Shown one piece after another: positions 1-7,199 of a stretch of DNA of 64,000 nt; within the stretch, counting starts at the first letter, position 1; each line of letters opens with the position of its first letter. Location: contig NZ_NISU01000001.1 in NCBI RefSeq assembly GCF_002335805.1, forward strand, positions 1,062,079 through 1,126,078. The letters run 5' to 3'. The notes beneath the pieces were generated by a model. The model did not search any database and was not told the DNA's origin. It worked only from the letters and a program-made list of their open reading frames with translations. Both the position numbers and the translations under genes were made by a program. The stretch is from Bacillus sp. FJAT-45350. Its GTDB lineage: Bacteria > Bacillota > Bacilli > Bacillales > NISU01.

Positions 1-375
1 GTAGTATTAACATCAGCATTAATTCAAGGGTCAACGATTTCCATTATTGCAGAAAAATTAGGATTAAATGGTCCAAACAAAGTTGAAACTCCTCATTCGT
101 TAGAACTGGTTTCTATCGGCAAAGCTAACGCTGAAATTATTGAATTTGTGGTGAATGAACAGTCTGTTATTAAAGGCAAATTTTTAAAAGATATTAACTT
201 CCCTAAAGATGTTCTAATTAGTGCGATTATTCGTTCGGGAGATTTAATAACCCCTCAAGGAGATACAAATATAAAGTCTGGAGATATACTTTATATTCTT
301 GTATCAAAGAAAAGAAAAAAAGAATTGAAGAGCTTTTTAAATAGTGGTAAGGAAAATAGTAATCAATCGAATTAA
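1..375 (+). CDS. Cation/proton antiporter C-terminal end (partial)
   Basis: Reading frame 1 is open from the first base to the TAA at 373-375 (124 codons), so this is the 3' end of a gene that starts outside the window. The first residues resemble the last membrane helix of CPA1/CPA2 exchangers of the CvrA/NhaP2 type (STISIIAEKLGLNG). The rest is a soluble TrkA-C (RCK_C) fold with the typical late motif SGDILYILV. Members of this family exchange K+ or Na+ for protons at the membrane, and the RCK_C domain binds a regulatory ligand. The exact ion cannot be decided from the fragment. No terminator is evident between it and the racemase gene. Confidence 0.7.
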   Translation, partial: VVLTSALIQGSTISIIAEKLGLNGPNKVETPHSLELVSIGKANAEIIEFVVNEQSVIKGKFLKDINFPKDVLISAIIRSGDLITPQGDTNIKSGDILYILVSKKRKKELKSFLNSGKENSNQSN

Positions 376-524
376 CTAAGTAGGAAAGAGCAGCTTATTT
401 ATTAACGGGTTCAGTTTTGGGAGAGTATACTTTAAAAAACGGGTAGCGATTCTTCAACTACTAAAGTAAGATATATTTTATTATGTAGTGATACGTATGA
501 ATATAAAATAGGGGTTGGGTTCTG

Positions 525-1232
525 TTGTTAGAAAAAACTTATAAGAAAATTGGAATTGTTGCTGTAACATCAGAAGGCGCTGCACTTTGTTATAAAAATA
601 TTGTTTCTGAATCAATGAAACGAACGGGAAAGAATATTCATCCAGAAATATCACTTCATAATGTTTCATTCTCTGAATATTATCAGGCCGTAGTAAATGA
701 TGATTATCAAGAAGTAGAAAATATATTGCTTTATTCTATAAAAAAACTTCAGCTAATAGGGGCAGATTTTGCTATTATTCCTGCAAATACAATTCATTGT
801 GTATTTAAAGAAGTCCAAAAGAGGTCGCCAATTCCATTAGTAAGTATTTTAGAAACAACTTCAAAAGAGTGCCAACGTCAAAACTATAAAAAAGTATGTG
901 TTTTAGGAACAATTTTTACAATGCAAGGAAAATTATATGCAGAATCATTTGAAAAGTATGGTATAGATTTAATTACCCCATCTATTGAAGAACAAGAAAT
1001 TATTAACTCAATTATCATGGATGAGTTAATACCAGGTAAATTCAATAAGAAGTCAATAGAAAACGTTATATCAATAATCAATAGAGTTAAATCAACTAGG
1101 TGTGATGCAGTTGCCCTTGCTTGTACTGAATTACCAATAATAATTAATGATAATAATTCTCCGCTACCTATCCTTGATACAACTAATTTACTATCATTAG
1201 CAGCACTAGATTTTGCTATTAATAATAATTAG
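525..1232 (+). CDS. Aspartate/glutamate racemase family protein
   Basis: A 235-residue cytoplasmic protein with the two-lobed Asp/Glu racemase pattern. The second catalytic cysteine is present in ACTELP (Cys200). The position usually occupied by the first catalytic cysteine (CNTxH) is alanine here: PANTIH, residues 86-91. Some family members use Thr or another residue at that site, so the enzyme may racemise in one direction only or act on another substrate. The start is the TTG at 525, preceded by a G-rich stretch at 510-519; no ATG lies in a better place. A strong terminator follows. Family assignment is secure, substrate unknown. Confidence 0.8.
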   Translation: MLEKTYKKIGIVAVTSEGAALCYKNIVSESMKRTGKNIHPEISLHNVSFSEYYQAVVNDDYQEVENILLYSIKKLQLIGADFAIIPANTIHCVFKEVQKRSPIPLVSILETTSKECQRQNYKKVCVLGTIFTMQGKLYAESFEKYGIDLITPSIEEQEIINSIIMDELIPGKFNKKSIENVISIINRVKSTRCDAVALACTELPIIINDNNSPLPILDTTNLLSLAALDFAINNN

Positions 1233-1258
1233 TTGAAGAAGAAAAGACAATACGACCA

Positions 1259-1285
1259 AAAAACGCACCAATCAGTGCGTTTTTT
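1259..1285 (+). terminator. Rho-independent terminator after the racemase gene
   Basis: A perfect 10-bp stem (AAAAACGCAC / GTGCGTTTTT) with a 6-base loop and a T-run, 26 bases after the racemase stop codon. Confidence 0.85.
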
Positions 1286-1391
1286 GTATGCTAATTATGG
1301 TGTTAATGTGTACGGGATTGGAATGCTGAATCCACTTTTGTTTCGCTTGTGATGTAACTTTTATCCTCCAAAAACTGAACCCGTTACTGTT

Positions 1392-1563
1392 GAGGGCACT
1401 GAAAAAGTACCAAATAGATGATTTAAGAAGCGGTAATGGCTTCGCACGTTGCGAGCTTGCTACGAGAAAACCACTCGTAGCAAGCTCTTAAAAAGAGGTA
1501 ACGGCTACGCGCATTACTTTAAGGGGATTGAAAAAGGGAAAACCTCACTTTTTCAATCCCCTT
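1392..1563. repeat. MITE-like or IS1182-type remnant with terminal inverted repeats
   Basis: A 172-bp non-coding segment is bounded by GAGGGCACTGAAAAAGT (1392-1408) and, inverted, AAGGGGATTGAAAAAGT (1547-1563), which agree at 14 of 17 positions. The outer sequence resembles termini of IS1182-like elements of Bacillaceae as I remember them. Inside are two perfect hairpins: 14 bp at 1453-1466/1474-1487, and 16 bp at 1521-1536/1548-1563. No transposase lies within it. It fills most of the 319-base gap between the racemase and AraC genes, and the second hairpin could terminate the AraC-type gene on the other strand. Confidence 0.45.
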
Positions 1564-1604
1564 GTTGAATGGGTCTTTAGAAAGTTTGTGCTATGGGTAA
1601 GAAT

Positions 1605-2450
1605 TTATTTTCTCTTAATAGAAATCCAGATTTCACTTTTGTTATCTTTGCTCTCTAGAATTTCTGGACCTTCTTCCAGTTCATACGATGATGTAGGCAA
1701 CCACTCGGAATAGATTCGTTGCCAATGTTCTTCAACTTGTTGCCAGTCCCCATCCACTTCAAAAATCGCCCAGGTTAAGGCAGGTATTTCTAAAATTGAA
1801 TACTCATGTATTTCATCCTTTGTGGTAACTGCTCCAATATACTGAGTAAACGTTGCTTTTCCTTCGGTATCTTCTGAGTAGTTGACAGATACATGAATAA
1901 GCCCATGAGGTTCGTTAGTGGAGAGGGATTCTAATTCATTCATTTTCGCATCACTGATGCCTGCTATCATATCTTCATAGGTAGGTGATAGAATTTCATT
2001 TACCATTTCAACATCATACTTAACACCGACAACTGTAAATGGTTCTTTTTCAATAATACGGTATTTCATTTCAATTCCTCCTTGAATTGTTAATTGAAAG
2101 GTCATTCTTGGATATGCTTTTAAACTCTGCTTAGGATTTCGTGATAATGAAGGAGTAACACCGTGAAAGTTTTGAAAAGCACGTGAAAAGGCATCTGGAG
2201 ATTGATATCCATATTTCATTGCTACATCAATTACTTTAACTTGGGAGTCCTTCAATTCTAAAGCTGCCAAAGTGAGTCGCCTTCTGCGAATGTACTCTGA
2301 GATGGTAATACCTGATAGAAGGGAAAAAAGACGTTTGAAATGATATTCAGAACAAAAAGCTCTATTCGCTACTTCATGTAAGTCTATCGTACTATCCAAA
2401 TTTTCTTCAATATAATGTATTGCATCATTCATTCCTTTTAACATATCCAT
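1605..2450 (-). CDS. AraC-family regulator with GyrI-like effector-binding domain
   Basis: A 281-residue transcription factor. Residues 5-105 form the double helix-turn-helix AraC DNA-binding domain (SEYHFKRLF and YQSPDAFSRAF recognition segments). Residues 125-280 form the GyrI-like/SOUL ligand-binding domain, starting at MKYRIIEKEPFTVVGVK, as in Rob and BltR-type multidrug regulators. The start ATG at 2450 is chosen because AGAGAGG lies 8 bases upstream; an upstream in-frame GTG/ATG extension lacks a ribosome site. Such proteins usually activate efflux or detoxification genes on binding amphipathic drugs, but no target gene is adjacent. Confidence 0.85.
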   Translation of the reverse strand: MDMLKGMNDAIHYIEENLDSTIDLHEVANRAFCSEYHFKRLFSLLSGITISEYIRRRRLTLAALELKDSQVKVIDVAMKYGYQSPDAFSRAFQNFHGVTPSLSRNPKQSLKAYPRMTFQLTIQGGIEMKYRIIEKEPFTVVGVKYDVEMVNEILSPTYEDMIAGISDAKMNELESLSTNEPHGLIHVSVNYSEDTEGKATFTQYIGAVTTKDEIHEYSILEIPALTWAIFEVDGDWQQVEEHWQRIYSEWLPTSSYELEEGPEILESKDNKSEIWISIKRK

Positions 2451-2582
2451 TAAATTTAACCTCTCTTTCACTAATACAATAACAGGAGAAATCACAACCA
2501 ACCCGACTTTACATGCTCATTCTAGTCGGATTTTATTTTATACTACTAAAAATTAGTGTAAGCGTACAACTAATTAAAAATA

Positions 2583-2627
2583 AAAAAGCAACAGTACTTT
2601 TATAATGTGTGCACAGTTGCCTTTTTA
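2583..2627 (-). terminator. Terminator downstream of the chemoreceptor remnant
   Basis: On the minus strand GGCAACTGTG... pairs with ...ACTGTTGC with one mismatch and runs into T6. It lies about 20 bases beyond the stop of the chemoreceptor frame. Confidence 0.6.
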
Positions 2628-2645
2628 GGTGAGTAATCTACATAT

Positions 2646-3941
2646 TTAGTTCGATACCCTAAACATTCGTACTAACCCATCTAAACTAGTAGATAATTCT
2701 TGTAGCTCGATGCTCATGTTTTTTAAGTGCTTCATTGTAGATGTTTGCTGTTCAGCTGAAGCAGCAATTTCTTCAGTACCTGCTTTTGATTCCTCTAAAG
2801 CAGCCGAAGTATTTGTAATCGATTGATTAACTTTCTTACCACTTATCACTAAGTCTTTAATCGATTGATTGACTTGTGTTGTTTGTTCTTTAATATGAAA
2901 AGAGGCAACATTTATCTCTTTGATTGCCTTTTCGGTATTCTCTATCTGTTCACCCATTATATCTACATCATGTCTACTTAGTTTAGTATCTTGTACAATT
3001 TCTTTGATATCATCCTGAATAGAATGGACTAGCTTTTGAATTTGAATAGTAGATTCTTTGGATTTATTTGATAAATCACTTACTTCTTTAGCAACTACTG
3101 CAAAGCCTTTTCCTGCGTCTCCAGCTCTTGCAGCTTCTATAGATGCATTTAGAGATAATAAATTTGTTTGTTCAGCTAGGTTGTTAATAATATCAACAAC
3201 CTTAGTAATTTCATCAGATTTATTATTTAGTGTAGTTACATTTTTAATAGTTTGATAAACGCTTTTCTGTGTAGCTGCTGCTTTGTCCATAGAATGTGAA
3301 ATAGATTCATCGCAGAGCTTAATAGAATCTATCACATTAGATGTAGCTTCATCTATATGTTGTATACTTTCTGAAAATTGTTCGATTGCTTCTCCTATTT
3401 GATTCGACTCTTCTGCTATGACACTTACATCACCAGCTAATTGTTGCGTCGATGAAGAGAATTGCTCTGTAATAGATGAAATTTGTTCAGAGGATAATTC
3501 AGATTCACTAACATTAGATTCCATACTATTAGTACGATTATTTAATAAACTACTAGCTTCTTATATTTCTATGATAATTTTTTCCATTTGTATAGCCGTC
3601 TCGTTGAAGACATGTCCTAATTTATCGAATTCATCGCCAGTATTTATTTGAATGCGTTGTGTATAATCACTGGACATAAAGGCATTAGCTAGCTTTGTTA
3701 ATTGATAAAGAGGTTTTTTAATGAAAAAGTGTATTTTAAAATAAGAATCAATTGCTCCCAATAGTATACTTAATACTCCGGATATAATATTCAAAAATAA
3801 TAGTTCGTTAATATACAATTCTGCGATTCCCATTATAGTTGTATTTAAAGATATAATAAGAAAAAGCAGTACAACAATAGAAATAGTTAGTTTTGTTTGC
3901 AATACACAAATGTAGAATACTTTTGTATATAAATTATCCAT
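2646..3941 (-). pseudogene. Methyl-accepting chemotaxis protein interrupted by an in-frame TAA
   Basis: One frame of 431 codons encodes two adjacent membrane helices (about residues 10-75) with almost no external sensor. A HAMP domain follows (about 75-125), then an MCP signalling domain with the conserved hairpin tip containing [20 protein letters not shown] and [11 protein letters not shown]. Codon 127 is TAA (3561-3563), exactly at the HAMP/signalling junction, and the frame is otherwise intact on both sides. The N-terminal fragment would lack all output. It may be a nonsense pseudogene, a sequencing error or, less likely, read-through. The start ATG at 3941 has only a weak ribosome site. 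Confidence 0.8.
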
Positions 3942-4086
3942 AAAAGTAAAATTCTTTTCTATTATTATAGTTTCTTGATTTAAGTAGGTTAAATGTAATA
4001 AAATACATTTTTGCGTATGGTATAAATTGAAAGTGCAATTAGTAAAGTAATAGATCTTTAAAAATTCTAATAAAGGGGGAAACAAT

Positions 4087-4713
4087 ATGCCATTACCTTT
4101 TCTCGCAGTTGCAGCTGCACTCGCGAAAGTTGGTACAGTTGGATTAGGCGTAACAAAAGCGGCAGCTGCCGCAACTACTACTGCTGTGGTAGGGAAGCAG
4201 GCAAGTAAAGCAGTTATAAGACAAAATTCAAAAAAGAAAGTGAGCAATCAATCTCAATTACAGTACGGGGATATCATTGGGATAAAAAGAAAGTATTATG
4301 AGCATTACGGTATTTATGCTGGGAATGATAGAGTCATCCATTATACTTCCTACACATCAGATGTTTCATCAGATAATGAAATTATGGAGACAGATTTTTC
4401 ACATTTTTTGAAAGAGGAATCTTCTTTTTTCGTATTAAATGTTGAACGAATAGAAGAAAAGGAAAGACGATATAAAAATTTCCCCACATCACCCGTAACA
4501 GCTATTAGTAATTTGGTACAATCTCTTCTTCAAGAAGAAGATTTTCGTATTTATACACCGGAAGAAACAGTTAGAAGAGCCAGGTTAAGACTAGGCGAAT
4601 CTAAATATAGTTTAGGAGAAAATAACTGTGAGCATTTTGCAGTATGGTGTAAAACAGGGCTTTCAAAATCATATCAAGTGGATCAGATTAAAGAACTTGC
4701 TGGGTTTAAATAA
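4087..4713 (+). CDS. LRAT-domain (NlpC/P60-like) acyltransferase/peptidase-fold protein
   Basis: A 208-residue protein. Residues 1-40 are Ala-rich and hydrophobic (two short helices, possibly membrane-associated), followed by a basic linker. The LRAT domain spans about 58-190: His73 in YEHYGIYAG, His85 in VIHYT, and the catalytic cysteine Cys181 in NNCEHFAVWC. LRAT-like enzymes make acyl-thioester intermediates and act on lipids; bacterial members are poorly characterised. AAAGGGGG lies 7 bases before ATG 4087. It is divergent from the broken chemoreceptor and ends at a strong terminator, so it is probably monocistronic. Fold secure, substrate unknown. Confidence 0.8.
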   Translation: MPLPFLAVAAALAKVGTVGLGVTKAAAAATTTAVVGKQASKAVIRQNSKKKVSNQSQLQYGDIIGIKRKYYEHYGIYAGNDRVIHYTSYTSDVSSDNEIMETDFSHFLKEESSFFVLNVERIEEKERRYKNFPTSPVTAISNLVQSLLQEEDFRIYTPEETVRRARLRLGESKYSLGENNCEHFAVWCKTGLSKSYQVDQIKELAGFK

Positions 4714-4740
4714 GTATAATAGTAGATTGAAGCTGGAAGT

Positions 4741-4775
4741 GACGCAAACTTTATCGAAAAGGTTTGCGTCTTTTT
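4741..4775 (+). terminator. Terminator after the LRAT gene
   Basis: A perfect 9-bp stem GACGCAAAC / GTTTGCGTC with a 12-base loop, followed by T5. Confidence 0.85.
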
Positions 4776-5038
4776 CTAGCTTTTTATATAATTCTCAACC
4801 ATTTCAATTGGTTTGATAAAACCAAGTAAGCTGAAAAGGAGAATGTAGTCTCATTAGGAAGGAATTAGGAATAGGAGTATTCCCATTTAGGAAAGTTAAT
4901 TTCCTAAGTAGTAATGTGAAAAATAGGAAATAGCGGTGATTTACCTATGTAGTATATTATTAGAAGATTAACATAGAACATCACACCTAGAAAGTTACTT
5001 TACGAGAAATAAAATAATCAGTAAAGCTGGTGGTATAG

Positions 5039-5254
5039 ATGGAGAACTATGTTGTAGTTAATTTAAAAGTAGAGATTGAGTTAGTTAGAAAAGAAATGGT
5101 GTATGTGGGCTTAGAATATGGGTTCACACACCAAAGGACAATAGAATTAAGTACACAATTAGATAAGTTACTTAACAATTATCATATAAATGAAGTAAGA
5201 AACGATAAAAAGAATGATACTCTCCTTGATTCTGTTTTTATAGTAAGTGATTAG
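5039..5254 (+). CDS. Spo0E-like aspartyl-phosphate phosphatase
   Basis: A 71-residue helical-hairpin protein with the family signature SxxLD (Ser38, Leu41, Asp42 in STQLDKLLNNY), preceded by the amphipathic helix EIELVRKEM. Spo0E-family members dephosphorylate Spo0A~P and delay sporulation. The ATG at 5039 follows GGTGG at 5030-5034. It sits just before the KaiC-like operon and may share sporulation or stationary-phase timing with it (inference). Which of the several Spo0E paralogs of Bacillaceae it is cannot be told. Confidence 0.85.
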   Translation: MENYVVVNLKVEIELVRKEMVYVGLEYGFTHQRTIELSTQLDKLLNNYHINEVRNDKKNDTLLDSVFIVSD

Positions 5255-5515
5255 TTTAACAGTTCGCAGAATATTAAAGGTCGTAGTTCATGTAAATCAA
5301 TTGCATTCACCATTTTACATTTTATGGATTCTGGTAATGATACTAGTAATCGTACTTGTTGTTTTAATGCTTTCCATTGCTAAATATTATAGCTAGACAT
5401 CTAGTTATATTAAATATAGAATTATACTATCTTTATAGTGTTAACTATACTAAGTGGAATATACGATTGTTTTTCAACCCTACATGTGTTAAGAAGAAGG
5501 GAGAATGTTTTTGTG

Positions 5516-6940
5516 ATGAATTATACGAAGTCGGGAATAGAAGGCCTAGACTACATAATATCAGGAGGCTTTCCTACAGGTTCTTCGATATTACTCGATG
5601 GTGCACCAGGTACAGGCAAGACGATATTAGGTATGCAATTTTTATATAATGGTGCTACGGAGCATAATGAAGCAGGAGTTTATATCTCTTTTGAAGAATT
5701 TCCAGAACAGATTTATACAGAAATGCAATCTTTTGGTTGGGATATAAAAAAATTAGAAAGAGAAAATAAACTTCGTGTCATATGTATGTCACCTGACGTA
5801 TTAATTTCTCAGATGAAACAACCAAATGGGATATTCGAACAAATTATAAAAGAAATAGATTGTAAGCGAGTTGTAATAGATAGCTTAAATCTGCTTCATT
5901 TTGGTATTGATAACCAAGTTGAAAAAAGAGAAACTGTTTATTTACTTAGGAATATCTTACGTAAATACTCGCTAACATCTTTATTAATAAATGAACAAAC
6001 TGCTTTAAATAAAGAGGAAATTCCCTTTGTTAGCTATGTGGTAGATGGGGTTATACAAATTTCATTGCAGGAACATAATACAATCTATCGAAAAAGAACG
6101 TTAGAAGTGTTAAAAATGAGGGGTTGCAAGATAAAAGAGGGAGAACATATTTATAGAATCACAAGCTCTGGAATTTATCTTGTGCCTGCTCTATCTATGT
6201 TTGAGGATATGGTAGTAACTGAAAATCATTCAAATATTACAACTGGGATTACGTCATTAGACAGTATGTTATCTGGTGGAATTCCTAGAGGTACTTCGTT
6301 TGTATTAGATACAAACAGTAAAGCAAATTATAAATATTTACTAGCTTCAATCATAACAAGTCGAATTAATGCTGGGGAAAATGTCATTATTCTTTTATCA
6401 AGCCTATCAGGTATACATGACCTTGAACATATATACCGATTATATGGCGTTAATCTTGAAGAAGTGGCAAAACAAAAGAAGGTTTATTTTATTGAACACT
6501 ATGATAGACCTATTCCTGAAGTATATAAATCTTCAGTTATTAATGTGAATAAAATGGCTAATCTAGAGTATAAGACTGTTCTTCGTGATAAACTTGCTGA
6601 GGTTGTTTCCAAAAGCATTGAACGAGGAGAGAAATGGTTTGTTTTCTACGATTTAAATACACTGGTTTCTCAAAGAGGGAAGGACTTCGTTACGAGCTTC
6701 TTTACTGAAGAAATTGCGTTTGTAAGTGCATCGGAAATGAGCTTACTCGCGTTAACTAACTTTACTGAAATTGGTACGGAAACAGCAAGCTTCTTTGAAC
6801 GAACTTGTAATGGAGTTATGCAAACGTGGGTTGACGGAAATTATCAGTACTTTCAATTAAAAAAATCACCTCAAGGTACTATGTCCTCACCATTACTAGT
6901 TGAGAATATACAATCTAAACCGTTTATTAGATTTATATAA
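5516..6940 (+). CDS. KaiC-like (RadA/RecA superfamily) tandem ATPase
   Basis: A 474-residue protein with two KaiC-type domains. Domain 1 (residues 5-235) has Walker A GAPGTGKT (29-36), the catalytic glutamate pair in ISFEEFPEQ (60-61) and Walker B RVVIDSLN. Domain 2 (about 237-470) opens with the family pattern GITSLDSMLSGGIPRG, but its P-loop has decayed to DTNSKANYK and it lacks the EE pair, so only domain 1 should bind and hydrolyse ATP. The start ATG 5516 (or GTG 5513) follows GAAGGGAG at 5496-5503. It is the first gene of an operon: its stop codon overlaps the AAGGAG ribosome site of the next gene. KaiC relatives usually relay signals to regulators by changes of oligomer state. Confidence 0.85.
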   Translation: MNYTKSGIEGLDYIISGGFPTGSSILLDGAPGTGKTILGMQFLYNGATEHNEAGVYISFEEFPEQIYTEMQSFGWDIKKLERENKLRVICMSPDVLISQMKQPNGIFEQIIKEIDCKRVVIDSLNLLHFGIDNQVEKRETVYLLRNILRKYSLTSLLINEQTALNKEEIPFVSYVVDGVIQISLQEHNTIYRKRTLEVLKMRGCKIKEGEHIYRITSSGIYLVPALSMFEDMVVTENHSNITTGITSLDSMLSGGIPRGTSFVLDTNSKANYKYLLASIITSRINAGENVIILLSSLSGIHDLEHIYRLYGVNLEEVAKQKKVYFIEHYDRPIPEVYKSSVINVNKMANLEYKTVLRDKLAEVVSKSIERGEKWFVFYDLNTLVSQRGKDFVTSFFTEEIAFVSASEMSLLALTNFTEIGTETASFFERTCNGVMQTWVDGNYQYFQLKKSPQGTMSSPLLVENIQSKPFIRFI

Positions 6941-6953
6941 GGAGATTAATTAT

Positions 6954-7199
6954 ATGGTTTCTTTTCATTTAAATCCATTGCAAGTAGAGTGTACATTGTT
7001 TTTTCAGGAAAACCCTTATACGTTTGAAACACTTAAAGGTTTATCTTCTCGGCTTGGCAGAAATAGTGATGATTTAATAGGTGTATTAGAATTGTTGGTG
7101 TCAAATATGGTATTAGATGTAATTGGAACTGGCGAAAATGCAATTTATCGTTATATTCAACCGGTAAGTATTGATTTAGAGCAGCAGGTGGAGTTATGA
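6954..7199 (+). CDS. Small winged-helix-like protein in the KaiC operon
   Basis: An 81-residue protein with predicted helix-helix-helix-wing order: the N-terminal NPLQVECTLFFQENP, then FETLKGLSSRLGRNSDDLIGVLELL, and a short beta hairpin near GTGENAIYRYI. This resembles a DtxR/MarR-type winged helix without a partner domain. It starts at ATG 6954 with AAGGAG at 6939-6944 and ends in an ATGA overlap with the LuxR-type gene, so it is translationally coupled between a KaiC ATPase and a DNA-binding regulator. A role as adaptor or as a second DNA-binding subunit is inference. Confidence 0.75.
   Translation: MVSFHLNPLQVECTLFFQENPYTFETLKGLSSRLGRNSDDLIGVLELLVSNMVLDVIGTGENAIYRYIQPVSIDLEQQVEL

Noticed and set aside
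3561-4247. A 228-residue minus-strand frame running from upstream of the chemoreceptor into HAMP
   Set aside because: Only the part from 3941 down is coding; the upstream half is the antisense of the Ala-rich LRAT N-terminus and has no homology or ribosome site.
5280-5392. Short frame with a strong hydrophobic stretch (SPFYILWILVMILVIVLVVL) before the KaiC operon
   Set aside because: No ATG/GTG/TTG with a ribosome site fits; too short and unsupported, possibly a relic.
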